From the NCBI GenBank assembly GCA_964403525.1, contig CAYOGE010000014.1:13516-77515 (forward strand): 64,000 bases of DNA, read 5' to 3'. The notes below the pieces were generated by a model. The model was not told where the DNA came from and did no database searches. It saw only the letters and a program-made list of their open reading frames with translations. This DNA comes from JAJTGZ01 sp964403525 (GTDB lineage: Bacteria > Planctomycetota > Phycisphaerae > Phycisphaerales > UBA1924). Below are positions 1 through 7,732 of the stretch, one piece after another (within the stretch, counting starts at the first letter, position 1; each line of letters starts with the position of its first letter). The position numbers and the translations under genes were made by a program.

Positions 1-1101
1 AAAGCGGTCGAAGCACGCGAGAGGGCGGGGCCGGCGGCTGGGAGTCGCCGGCGTTCCGGCGCAGCGAAGAGGCCTGCGGCCACGCCTGAGGCAGAACGCG
101 CCCCCCGGCGCGCGGTGACGCCCCGTCAGCGCCGGCTCGTTGAGCGGGCGCTACGTGTCGGCGTCAAGCCCGCGGCGCTCGCGGCGCGGCTGAACAAGAG
201 TGAGGCGACCGTCTTCCGCTCGCGGCAGCGTCAGCTGGCCGACCGGTGCCGGACGGTGCGCATGCCGATACCGGCGGGCGCGGCGGAGCTGATCGAGCGG
301 GAGGGGCTGCGGTTCCTCGCCGAGCGCTCCGTGCGGACCGGGCTCGGAGCGCCCGCGGCAACGTCGCTTGCCGAGCACGTGGCCGACGCGGTCCGCGCCG
401 GCGGCCCCGACCCGTTTGTTGAGCGGGCCCGCGCGTTCGCGTTCTGGACCCTGGTCGCCCGCGCACAGACCGCCTCGCGGGGGCTTGGCCGCACACGCCC
501 GGCCGCCCTGGCGGTTGACCGCGTGATCACCGACCTGCGCTGGGCGGCCCGGCTGAAGGTGGAACTCATGCGGGGCGAGCAGTTGCTGCTGCTGCGCACG
601 GTCGCGGTGCAGACCGGCACGCCGCTGCTTGAGCACCCGGCGGACCGGGCGACCGCTCTGCTGTCGCGGTGCATGGGCGCGCTCTCGGCCGCGGTTGATC
701 GCTTCGATCCGACGGCTGGGCGCATCGCCGGTGTGGCGGGCCTTGAGTTGAGCCGCGTGGTGAGCAGGTGGCAGGCCGAGCAGGCGAAGGATTCGCCGGC
801 GCGGGCCCGGCCGATCGCGCCACCGGCGTTCGAAGACTGGACGCGCTCGGTGTGCCCTTGGCAGGCGTGGACGAACGCACCGACTGAGGTGCTCGCCAAT
901 CTTGAGCGGCTCTCCCCGGACGATCGGAATCTGCTGAGTGCGCGTTACGGGCTTGATGGCAGCGCACCGCGGGACGCAACAGAACTCGCCGCGGAACTGG
1001 GCAAGCCGGCGCGCATCGTGATAAGGCTCTTGCACACCGCGGAGAGGGCCGCGGCGAGCACAGCGGCGCCGCGCCCCCGCCGGCGCAGGAGCAAGCCGTG
1101 A
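1..1101 (+). CDS. Divergent sigma-70-like protein, 5' end outside window
   Basis: The frame is open to the left edge of the window with no stop, so the gene probably starts upstream; the first in-window start is GTG at 115. Counting from that GTG, residues ~26–37 (LNKSEATVFRSR) look like a helix-turn-helix recognition helix. Residues ~265–310 follow the pattern of sigma-70 region 4 (LSPDDRNLLSARYGLDGS, then an 'ELAAELGKP' helix), but the usual final recognition helix ending (VRQIE) is replaced by 'RIVIRLLHTAERAA'. The C-terminus is a basic RRRRSKP tail. Planctomycetes have many such lineage-specific sigma-like proteins; promoter recognition by this one is inference. It overlaps the next gene by 4 bases (GTGA), so the two are probably co-translated. 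It could equally be a DNA-binding regulator that no longer binds core polymerase. Confidence 0.6.
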   Translation, partial: KAVEARERAGPAAGSRRRSGAAKRPAATPEAERAPRRAVTPRQRRLVERALRVGVKPAALAARLNKSEATVFRSRQRQLADRCRTVRMPIPAGAAELIEREGLRFLAERSVRTGLGAPAATSLAEHVADAVRAGGPDPFVERARAFAFWTLVARAQTASRGLGRTRPAALAVDRVITDLRWAARLKVELMRGEQLLLLRTVAVQTGTPLLEHPADRATALLSRCMGALSAAVDRFDPTAGRIAGVAGLELSRVVSRWQAEQAKDSPARARPIAPPAFEDWTRSVCPWQAWTNAPTEVLANLERLSPDDRNLLSARYGLDGSAPRDATELAAELGKPARIVIRLLHTAERAAASTAAPRPRRRRSKP

Positions 1102-2003
1102 ACGTCGCGGTGGTTCATGCGGGTGCGCTCGGCGACGGGGTGCTGATCTGGCCGCTGCTGAGGGCGCTTGGCCATCTTGAGCACACGGTGAAGCTGGTGA
1201 CGCACGACAGCGCTGGGCGTTTGGCGGCGATCGAGCTGAACAACCAGTTGGGATCACCGCTGGTGTCGCACGTGCCGCTCGACGGGCCGCGGTGGACGCC
1301 GCTGTGGCAGGGGCCGACGGGAGCGCCCGACACAGCGCCCGAGGTGGACCTGATCGTCTCGTTTCTTGCCGATGACACGACCGAGGGCGGGCGGCGCTGG
1401 CTCGCGGCGGCGCGTGAGACGTTTCCGAACGCTGAGGTTGTGATCGCCGGCGCGCCGGGCTCGGCGACGCGCGCCGCGGTCTGGAAGCGATTCCGCGTCG
1501 AGGAGCTTGGGCGCGTGCTGCCAGCAGCGGAGACGAAGGGGCCTGTGGTGCTCTCTGTGGGTGCCGGTGGGCGGCACAAGCGCTGGCCGCTGGACCGGTG
1601 GTCGCGGCTCACGGACCGGCTGCTCGGGCTCACGCCGCCGCAGCGCGTGCAGATCATCGCCGGCCCGGTGGAGGATGAGCAGTTCTCAAAGAAGGAGCGG
1701 GCCGCGTTCAACGAGCTGATCCGCAAGGGGCAGTGGAGCGGCACGATCAACAGGCTCAGCGACCTCGCCAACGCGCTGCGAAAGGCCGCGTGCGTCGTGA
1801 GCGCCGACAGCGGGCCCGCGCACCTCTCGGCGCAGCTTGGCGTGCGCACGCTCGCGCTCTTTGGCCCGACAGATCCTTCGATCTGGTCGCCCGCTGGTCC
1901 GGCGGTGCGCACGCTCGCGCCGCCGGCACACACGCCCGACATGGCGTGGCTCGATGTTGAAACCGTGTTCGCGTTTCTTGTGTCACAGCAATGGCTGCGG
2001 TGA
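1098..2003 (+). CDS. Glycosyltransferase family 9 (ADP-heptose:LPS heptosyltransferase-like)
   Basis: 301 residues, close to the usual GT9 length. The N-terminus (VVHAGALGDGVLIWPLLRAL) is the typical GT9 opening in which a G-x-G-D segment precedes a helix. Residues ~235–262 contain SADSGPAHLSAQLG followed by ALFGPTDPSIWSP, the nucleotide-sugar binding signature of the ADP-heptose family. The expected role is transfer of a heptose or related sugar onto lipopolysaccharide core or another surface glycan at the inner face of the cytoplasmic membrane. The start is GTG, overlapping the stop of the preceding sigma-like gene by 4 bases, so the pair forms an operon. The exact sugar donor and acceptor cannot be read from the sequence. 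Confidence 0.85.
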   Translation: MNVAVVHAGALGDGVLIWPLLRALGHLEHTVKLVTHDSAGRLAAIELNNQLGSPLVSHVPLDGPRWTPLWQGPTGAPDTAPEVDLIVSFLADDTTEGGRRWLAAARETFPNAEVVIAGAPGSATRAAVWKRFRVEELGRVLPAAETKGPVVLSVGAGGRHKRWPLDRWSRLTDRLLGLTPPQRVQIIAGPVEDEQFSKKERAAFNELIRKGQWSGTINRLSDLANALRKAACVVSADSGPAHLSAQLGVRTLALFGPTDPSIWSPAGPAVRTLAPPAHTPDMAWLDVETVFAFLVSQQWLR

Positions 2004-2080
2004 CACAGGCTTGCGTTCTCAGAGCGCGGTGCGACCCGTTCTCAATCACGCATTCATTGGTTCTTTTGTGCATCCGGCGC

Positions 2081-2108
2081 TTGACAGAGCCGAAGAAGTG
2101 TGTACGCT
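2081..2108 (+). promoter_or_regulatory. Sigma-70-type promoter for a short transcript
   Basis: A perfect -35 TTGACA (2081–2086), a 16-base spacer and a -10 TACGCT (2103–2108) lie about 55 bases before a mini-ORF and about 135 bases before a strong terminator. It is one of the clearest -35 boxes in the window. Confidence 0.65.
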
Positions 2109-2163
2109 TGTCCCCAACCGGAGCCGCAGTGTGCGATTTCGGCCTGTTTTTAGGAGGTTCCTG

Positions 2164-2214
2164 ATGTACCGCGTCACGGCCGACAACCTGGAGTTCTCAA
2201 GCCACCGACGCTGA
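2164..2214 (+). CDS. 16-codon mini-ORF between promoter and terminator
   Basis: ATG at 2164 is preceded by AGGAGG (2152–2157) at 6-base spacing, an ideal ribosome binding site. It encodes MYRVTADNLEFSSHRR and stops at TGA 2212–2214. It sits on a short transcription unit with its own promoter (2081–2108) and a perfect intrinsic terminator (2243–2280). The same start context and first codons recur at 2322–2357. The product matches nothing I recognise. It may be a real small protein, a leader peptide, or only the translated part of a small RNA. The next gene, gatB, is about 780 bases downstream and past the terminator, so simple attenuation of gatB is unlikely. Confidence 0.4.
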   Translation: MYRVTADNLEFSSHRR

Positions 2215-2242
2215 GCAGGAACGATCCACACGATCTATCCAA

Positions 2243-2280
2243 GCGGCCTCGGAGCTTTACTCCGAGGCCGCTTTGTTTTT
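2243..2280 (+). terminator. Perfect intrinsic terminator
   Basis: A 12-bp perfect stem GCGGCCTCGGAG / CTCCGAGGCCGC encloses a CTTTA loop and is followed by TTTGTTTTT. It ends the short transcript that carries the mini-ORF. Confidence 0.9.
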
Positions 2281-2321
2281 GTCTTCGTCGCGTTCACGGT
2301 TGTGTCCGCGGCACGTTCGAT

Positions 2322-2357
2322 GGGAGGTGCCCGATGTATCTTGTGACTGACTTCTAA
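2322..2357 (+). repeat. Second copy of the mini-ORF start (MYLVTDF)
   Basis: GGGAGG (2322–2327), 6 bases, then ATG at 2334 encoding MYLVTDF and a stop at 2355–2357. The ribosome binding site spacing, the ATGTA start and the 'MYxVT' residues match the mini-ORF at 2164. It lies just past the terminator and appears to be a diverged, shorter duplicate; no separate promoter was seen. Confidence 0.35.
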
Positions 2358-2983
2358 CAACCGTTTGCATGCACCGCAGCCGAAAGCGCAGGGGTGTCCC
2401 TCGCGCCAAGGCGGTCGCGCACCCGCAAGGTGAGGCCCGGGGCCGAGCAACCACGCTCGGCGCGGGCGGGTCACACGCGGGCAGCGCGGCCGGGACCGCC
2501 CGTCACAGGGCGGAACGCTGACGGAGAACGGCGAACACCCCGCCGTGCGCGGTCGCCGCGCGCTCGCCGATGAAGGCAGCGCACCGACCCCACGGGCTGA
2601 ATGGTCGCCACTCCGCCAGCGCTCCGCACCGAGCGTGGCCCCCTGACGGGACGTGCATGGTCGCTCGCACCCCTTGCCCCCCCGCCCTGCGCCGGTGGAA
2701 ACACCCGCGCCGGGTTTACGGCCAAGCTCTTCCCCTTCGCCGGTTGTTCCGGGGAGGAAGGCGGGCCGCTGGAGCCTTGCCATGTCAGTGCTTGAAGTGA
2801 AGTGGGTCCGTCCTCCGCGTCTGCCAGTCCCCGTTGTTCACCCTCCCACGTCAGTCAGCGTCGCGCTGCGCAGGCTCTACGTGCGGTGGCGGTGGGTTCT
2901 TCGCTCAGCGCGGAACGAGCCATCTTCCCCGCATGCGGGGCCCGGCGAGCGGGCGATGGCACGGATGTGATTCTTCTCGCGGG
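2358..2983. other. Gene-free GC-rich stretch with several hairpins
   Basis: About 630 bases with no convincing reading frame on either strand. On the + strand it can form several hairpins, for example GCCGAGC/GCTCGGC (2442–2461) and CCGCCC/GGGCGG (2496–2513). I looked for the conserved cores of RNase P RNA, tmRNA and SRP RNA and did not find them. It may hold an unrecognised structured RNA or be long spacer DNA. Confidence 0.4.
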
Positions 2984-2989
2984 TACGAT
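2984..2989 (+). promoter_or_regulatory. -10 box of likely leaderless gatB mRNA
   Basis: TACGAT followed by only 5 bases and then the gatB ATG at 2995, with no Shine–Dalgarno. This places the transcription start on or next to the start codon. Confidence 0.5.
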
Positions 2990-2994
2990 CGTGC

Positions 2995-4749
2995 ATGCCC
3001 GAGATCACCGCGGTCAAGCTCGTCATCGGCCTTGAGGTCCACGTCGAGCTGTCGTGCGCGACCAAGGTGTTCAGCCGCGCTCTCAGCCCGGCGGCGGCGG
3101 GCGGAACACACGAGCACGCCGCCCCCAACACGTGCATCGACCCGGTCGTCCTCGGTCTGCCGGGGGCGCTGCCTGTGCTGAACCGGCGCGCGGTGGAGCT
3201 TTCCATTCAGGTCGGCCTTGCCCTCAACTGCCAGATCGCCGAACTGACGCGCTGGGACCGCAAGAGTTACTTCTACGCCGACATGCCCAAGGGGTACCAG
3301 ATCAGCCAGTACGACCGGCCGCTCTGCTTCGACGGTGTGCTCGAGATCCCGCGCCCGCTCCCCGCCGACCAGCAGCGCGGCGGCTCCGTCGCCGTTGACC
3401 ACGACGCGCTGCCCCGCCGCATCGGCATCATCCGAGCCCACCTTGAAGAGGACGCGGGCAAGCTGCTGCACGATGCGCCCGGCGGCGGCGAGATCGACCA
3501 CTCGATCCTCGACCTCAACCGCGCCGGCACCGCGCTGCTCGAAGTCGTGACGCAACCCGATTTCGAGACCGCCGAGGAGGTCGTTGTCTTCTGTCAGACC
3601 CTCCGCGACATCTGTCGCTTCCTGGGCGCGAGCGAGGGCGTGCTGCAGAGGGGGCACATGCGCTTTGAGCCCAACATCAACTGTCACCTCACGCTGAGCG
3701 ACGGGCACACCGTCAAAACGCCGATCGTGGAGGTGAAGAACCTCAACAGCTTCAAGTCCGTCCGCGGGGCGATCGAGCATGAGTTCCGCGAGCAGCCGAA
3801 GCGCTGGCAGGGGGACGGGCGCGTGATGGGACCGGGGTCGAAGCAGACGAGGGCGTGGGACGATCACAAGGGCGTGACGTTTGTCATGCGTGAGAAAGAG
3901 GACGCGCACGACTACCGGTACTTCCCGGACCCGGACCTGCTGCCGGTCACCATCGAGCGCCCGATGGTCGAGCACCTCCGCGGCGCGATGCCTGAGCTCC
4001 CTCTCGCACGCTTCAAACGCTCGCGTGCCCTGGGTCTCACGGCCAAAGACGCCGAGGCCCTTGCCGCGGAGCCCGCCGACGCCGACCTGTTCGACCGTGC
4101 CCGCGAGGCCGCCGTCCTCCACGGGCTCTCACCCACCGCCGCGGCCAAGGCGTGCGGCAACCTGCTGCTTCAGAGCGGCCTCAAGCGCGTCAACGAGCGC
4201 CGCGCCGAGCTCGCCGCCCACGGCGAGGGCTCCGCCGAAGAGGGCTCGCAGAGCGAGGCGGTCACCATTACCGACCTGCTCATCACCCCCGGCGATATCG
4301 CCGCCATCGCCGCACTGCGCGACCGCGGCGAGCTGAGCGCGCAGGGTGCCGACGAGCTCTTCGGACGCATGGCCCACTGGCGCACGCGTGCCGACCGCTT
4401 CAGCAGCCCGGACGGCTTTATCGTGCACCGCTCCGACGGTTCGAGCGTGGAGCTTGCGTCGTCTGGCCCGCAGGCCACTTGGGGCGCGGCCGCGGACGAC
4501 GCGATGGCGATCGAGTTCGTCCGTGAGAAGGCCGCGGAGCACGGCCTGCTGCTTGTGCGCGACGACGCGGCGATCGACTCGTGGGTGCAGCAGGCGATCG
4601 ATGCGAACCCGCAGGCCGCGGCGGATGTTCGGGCGGGGAAGGAAGCGGCGGCGGGGCGGATCGTGGGCGCTGCGGCCAAGCTGAGCGCCGGAAAGGCCGA
4701 TGCGGCGGAGCTTCGCAAGCGGATCATGGCGAAGCTCGGGCGGGGGTGA
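2995..4749 (+). CDS. gatB: Aspartyl/glutamyl-tRNA amidotransferase subunit B
   Basis: The N-terminus (VKLVIGLEVHVEL) is the signature opening of GatB. It is followed by the family's 'DPVVLGLPGALPVLN', 'RKSYFYADMPKGYQISQYD' and 'LDLNRAGTALLEV' segments, and by 'RFEPNINCHLT' and 'IVEVKNLNSFKSV'. The C-terminal YqeY-like domain starts near residue 420. GatB belongs to the GatCAB complex that converts Glu-tRNA(Gln) or Asp-tRNA(Asn) to the amidated form by activating the mischarged tRNA with ATP. At 584 residues it is about 100 longer than usual; extra Ala/Gly/Glu-rich segments lie near residues 400–415 and in the tail domain. gatA and gatC are not in the window. The start ATG 2995 fits the family N-terminus and the -10 box directly upstream. 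Confidence 0.95.
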   Translation: MPEITAVKLVIGLEVHVELSCATKVFSRALSPAAAGGTHEHAAPNTCIDPVVLGLPGALPVLNRRAVELSIQVGLALNCQIAELTRWDRKSYFYADMPKGYQISQYDRPLCFDGVLEIPRPLPADQQRGGSVAVDHDALPRRIGIIRAHLEEDAGKLLHDAPGGGEIDHSILDLNRAGTALLEVVTQPDFETAEEVVVFCQTLRDICRFLGASEGVLQRGHMRFEPNINCHLTLSDGHTVKTPIVEVKNLNSFKSVRGAIEHEFREQPKRWQGDGRVMGPGSKQTRAWDDHKGVTFVMREKEDAHDYRYFPDPDLLPVTIERPMVEHLRGAMPELPLARFKRSRALGLTAKDAEALAAEPADADLFDRAREAAVLHGLSPTAAAKACGNLLLQSGLKRVNERRAELAAHGEGSAEEGSQSEAVTITDLLITPGDIAAIAALRDRGELSAQGADELFGRMAHWRTRADRFSSPDGFIVHRSDGSSVELASSGPQATWGAAADDAMAIEFVREKAAEHGLLLVRDDAAIDSWVQQAIDANPQAAADVRAGKEAAAGRIVGAAAKLSAGKADAAELRKRIMAKLGRG

Positions 4750-4810
4750 GCGGCCCGCCGGCCTTCGCTGCTGCCCGAACCGTGACCGCGGCGCATCTGA
4801 TTCGTCGTGG

Positions 4811-4816
4811 TATACA
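4811..4816 (+). promoter_or_regulatory. -10 box close to the start of the lipoprotein hydrolase gene
   Basis: TATACA then 5 bases before ATG 4822, with no Shine–Dalgarno. It supports ATG 4822 over the in-frame GTG at 4807, which would lie upstream of the -10 box. Confidence 0.4.
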
Positions 4817-4821
4817 CCCGC

Positions 4822-5832
4822 ATGCTGACTGTTCGCGCTGTTGTTGCTGCTTTCGCGCTGGTGGTGCTGACCGTGCTGCCGGGGTGCTTCCGCAGCAGCG
4901 TCACGATCGCCACCGAGTATTCGACGCTGACGGCCGATGACGGGTACAAAGTGCCGCGCTACCGATTGATGGACTGGGACGGCGACCATCCGCGGTACGC
5001 GACGCCGCGCGGCGTGCTGTACTACGTGCAGGGATCGAGCGACGACACGGTGCTCAACGCGACCGAGCGGCTTGCGGCAGCGGCGGCGATGGGGATGGAC
5101 ATCCTGATGATCGAGCGTCGCGGCGTGACGAAGGAGGGGCTGGCGTCGCCCGCCGATGCCGCGCGGTTCGCCACCAAGCAGGTGCGTGTCGCCGACACGC
5201 TGAAGCTGATCAGCGAGGACCTGAAGCAGCGGACTTCGCCCGGCCCGGTCATCCTGTGCGGCGCCAGTGAAGGCGGGGATGTGGCCGCGGCGGTGGCTGC
5301 GCGCGAGCCACGGATCACGCACGTGGTGCTGCTGGGGAGCGGGGGCGGGATGACGCAGGCGGAGGAACTGCTGTCGGCGTGGAGGCAACTGCCGCCGCAG
5401 CTGGGGGTCAAGACGCGGGGGGACCTTGAGGCGGTCTTTGCGGATATCCGGGCGAACCCGGAGGCGGACAAGCGGTGGTACGGACACCCGTACCGTCGCT
5501 GGGCAAGTTACGCATTCGACCGTCCGCTCGACGACTTGCTCAAGGTGACCGCGCCGATCCTGCTCGCCCAGGGAGACGCCGATACCAGCGTGCCCCCCGC
5601 CAGCGCCCGCGCCGTGCGCGACGCTTTCACCGCGGCCGGCAAGACCAACCTCACCTACCACGAGTACCCAGGCGCCGACCATCGCTTTGCCCGCGCCGAC
5701 GGCGTCTCGGTCTTCCCGCTCGTCGAGGTCGACCTCGTCGAGTGGCTCCGCGACACCGGCGCGATGCCGCGCGACGAGGCCGATGGGTTCGCCGCCCGCG
5801 TGCGGCACGCCCACCCGGGCGTCTTTCGCTGA
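4822..5832 (+). CDS. Lipoprotein alpha/beta hydrolase
   Basis: From ATG 4822 the protein has a classic lipoprotein signal ending in the lipobox LPGC (Cys at residue 22), so it should be membrane-anchored outside the cytoplasm. The rest is an alpha/beta-hydrolase fold: nucleophile elbow G-A-S-E-G near residue 150, acid in QGDADTSVPP near residue 255, and catalytic His in GADHRF near residue 290. This order is that of the peptidase S9/acyl-esterase type of hydrolases, but the substrate is unknown. A GTG at 4807 is an alternative start that would add five residues and overlap the promoter. The gene is followed by a separately promoted cupin gene. Confidence 0.7.
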   Translation: MLTVRAVVAAFALVVLTVLPGCFRSSVTIATEYSTLTADDGYKVPRYRLMDWDGDHPRYATPRGVLYYVQGSSDDTVLNATERLAAAAAMGMDILMIERRGVTKEGLASPADAARFATKQVRVADTLKLISEDLKQRTSPGPVILCGASEGGDVAAAVAAREPRITHVVLLGSGGGMTQAEELLSAWRQLPPQLGVKTRGDLEAVFADIRANPEADKRWYGHPYRRWASYAFDRPLDDLLKVTAPILLAQGDADTSVPPASARAVRDAFTAAGKTNLTYHEYPGADHRFARADGVSVFPLVEVDLVEWLRDTGAMPRDEADGFAARVRHAHPGVFR

Positions 5833-5866
5833 GAGGCCGATCGCAACCGGTCGATTGGGACGCAGG

Positions 5867-5872
5867 TACGAT
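5867..5872 (+). promoter_or_regulatory. -10 box of likely leaderless cupin mRNA
   Basis: TACGAT, 5 bases, then ATG 5878; there is no Shine–Dalgarno. The arrangement is identical to that of gatB. Confidence 0.5.
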
Positions 5873-5877
5873 TCCCC

Positions 5878-6354
5878 ATGAACACTCCTGCGCCCACGCC
5901 GACGGTCGGTCGGCGGCTCGCCATGGTCAACGACGTGTACACCTTCCGCGCCACCAGCGCAGAGACGGGCGGCGCGTACATGATCATCGACGCGGTCATC
6001 CCCCCCGGTGGCGGGCCACCACCGCACATCCACACCCGCGAGACGGAGGTCTTCGTCGTCATCGAAGGCCAGATCACCTGCACCGAGAGCGGCGCTTCGC
6101 GCACCCTCGGCCCCGGTGAGACCATCACGCTCCTTCCTCACAAGGCCCACACCTTCCGCAACAACACCGACAAGCCCGCGCGGATGCTGGTGATCTGCCT
6201 CCCCGCGGCCATCGAACGCATGTTCGTCGAAGCCGGCACGCCCGTTGACGACTCATACACCGCCCCCCCGGCCCGTCCGCCGACGCTTGCTGAGATCGAA
6301 CTGCTCACCGCCTCGTGCGCTCGGGCGGGCATCTCGTTCGTTCCACAGGCGTGA
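5878..6354 (+). CDS. Cupin-domain protein
   Basis: 158 residues forming a single cupin barrel. Motif 1 is P-H-I-H-x4-E (PHIHTRETE, residues ~44–52) with a following 'VVIEGQ' strand. Motif 2 includes 'GPGETITLLPHKAHTFRNN' (residues ~79–97). The His and Glu ligands of a metal-binding cupin are therefore present. Such small stand-alone cupins include dioxygenases, isomerases and sugar-binding proteins; nothing here fixes the substrate. It converges with the GH57 gene, and the stop codons of the two genes lie within one 16-base palindrome (6351–6366). Confidence 0.75.
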   Translation: MNTPAPTPTVGRRLAMVNDVYTFRATSAETGGAYMIIDAVIPPGGGPPPHIHTRETEVFVVIEGQITCTESGASRTLGPGETITLLPHKAHTFRNNTDKPARMLVICLPAAIERMFVEAGTPVDDSYTAPPARPPTLAEIELLTASCARAGISFVPQA

Positions 6355-6366
6355 GCGGCCGCTCAC
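6351..6366. repeat. 16-base perfect palindrome carrying both convergent stop codons
   Basis: GTGAGCGGCCGCTCAC is self-complementary. It holds the TGA of the cupin gene (+) and the TGA of the GH57 gene (-). It may form a short hairpin in both transcripts, but no U-tract follows on either side. Confidence 0.5.
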
Positions 6367-7625
6367 CCCGCCGCCCGGCTGCGCAGGTTGTCCAGCACGT
6401 TCATGAAGTTGATGTACGCGTCGTAGGGGCTCTCGTACGGGCTGAAGTACTTGTGCACGTCGCCGTCGGCCCAGTACTTGGTGCACATGTAGTAGTAGTG
6501 GTCGCTGGTGGTCAGCTTGCGCCAGTCGTCGAGCACGTACTGCGCCTGGCGCCTGGCCGCCTCGTCGCCGCTCACCGCGGCCCGCTCGATCTTCTGGCGA
6601 ACGAGCTTCTCGAGCCGGTAGACCTCGTTGAGGGCGTTGCTCTGCATCGCGTTTCCCAGCCAGGCGCTCAGGTCGCGCTCGGTGTCGGCCCAGCTGATCA
6701 TGTGCGGCACGTCGTACTCGCCGACAGCGTCGTACTTCTGGAAGGCCTGCGTCGGCGTCAGGAACTCGTTCTGGCCGGGGTTGACGTCGAAGATCTTCTG
6801 CGGCAGCGCGTCGACGAACTTGAAGATCCCGGTGTCGGCCCACTGGTGCTCGCCGAAGGTCTCGTAGTCCATGAAGAGGTTGCAGACGTTGCCGTCGCCG
6901 TTGATCTTGTTCACCCACCCGGCGAACTTCTCGGCCGTGAGCGGCCAGTCGCTCCAGCCGCGGTTGCTGAACCGGAAGGCGATGTCGTCGCTGAGGCGGT
7001 AGTTCTTCAGCAGCAGCGCGAACGGCTTGCCGCCGCGCCCGGCGCCCGCGCCGGGGGGCAGGTAGACGTAGTTGGGCGAGCGGTACCCAAGCAGCGGGTC
7101 GGTCCCTTCGCACAACTGCCCGTAGAAGCGCGGCTTGCCGTCGGGCGCCTTCATCTGCGACACGTAGCGGGCGACGTCGTTGCTGTAGATCAGCTCGGTG
7201 TTGCGGAAGACCGTGGGCGTCTGTCCGAAGAGCTCCTGGATCCGTCGCGTGTGCGCATCCACCTGCGTCTTGAACTCCTCGCGCGAGTAGAGGAACGCCA
7301 GCGAGTGGTGGTACGTCTCTGCGAGGAACTCGCAGCAGCCGGTGTCGGCCAGGCGTTTGAACGTGTCGATCACGTCGGGCGTGTGCTCGGCGAACTGCTC
7401 AAGCGCGACGCCGCTGATGGAGTAGGAAACGCGGAACCGTCCCTCGTTGCGCTTGACAAGGTCAAGCACAAGGTTGGTCATCGGCCGGTAGCACTTGTCG
7501 GCGACCTTGCGGGCGATCTCCCCGTTCTTCTGGCTGTCGAAGTAGAAAGGGTCGGAATCGAACACCGAGTACCGGCGGAGGCGGTAGGGCTGGTGAACCT
7601 GGAAGTAGAAAACGACCGATGCCAT
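6363..7625 (-). CDS. Glycoside hydrolase family 57 (alpha-amylase/glucanotransferase type)
   Basis: 420 residues from ATG 7625. The N-terminus VVFYFQVHQPYRLRRY contains the GH57 'HQP' motif. 'CEFLAETYHHSLAFL' and 'VFRNTELIYSNDVARY' follow; the Glu in the latter (near residue 150) matches the family nucleophile position. 'NLFMDYETFGEHQW' (near residue 255) supplies the expected acid/base Asp. GH57 enzymes act on alpha-1,4-glucans such as glycogen, with hydrolysing or transferring activity. No signal peptide is visible, so it is probably cytoplasmic and acts on glycogen. Longer in-frame starts up to 7688 would add a low-complexity Arg/Ala extension and are unlikely. A TACACT box lies 9 bases upstream of the ATG. 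Confidence 0.85.
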   Translation of the reverse strand: MASVVFYFQVHQPYRLRRYSVFDSDPFYFDSQKNGEIARKVADKCYRPMTNLVLDLVKRNEGRFRVSYSISGVALEQFAEHTPDVIDTFKRLADTGCCEFLAETYHHSLAFLYSREEFKTQVDAHTRRIQELFGQTPTVFRNTELIYSNDVARYVSQMKAPDGKPRFYGQLCEGTDPLLGYRSPNYVYLPPGAGAGRGGKPFALLLKNYRLSDDIAFRFSNRGWSDWPLTAEKFAGWVNKINGDGNVCNLFMDYETFGEHQWADTGIFKFVDALPQKIFDVNPGQNEFLTPTQAFQKYDAVGEYDVPHMISWADTERDLSAWLGNAMQSNALNEVYRLEKLVRQKIERAAVSGDEAARRQAQYVLDDWRKLTTSDHYYYMCTKYWADGDVHKYFSPYESPYDAYINFMNVLDNLRSRAAG

Positions 7626-7732
7626 GGCGGGGGCAGTGTAACCATCGCGCGCCCCCCTTGCCGCTGCGGCGCGCGTCGGCGTGCGCAACCGTTGAGTGAA
7701 GGGCGCGCTGTGAAGCGGGGCAATCCGGCCTG

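Noticed and set aside
2695..2760. Weak resemblance to a cobalamin-riboswitch core on the minus strand
   Set aside because: Only a few bases of the core match, the conserved CCGCCACTG part is missing, and no cobalamin-related gene lies downstream on that strand.
2235..2783. A 182-codon minus-strand open frame in the gene-free region
   Set aside because: It is Arg/Pro/Gly-rich, has no ribosome binding site, and runs through the perfect terminator at 2243–2280.
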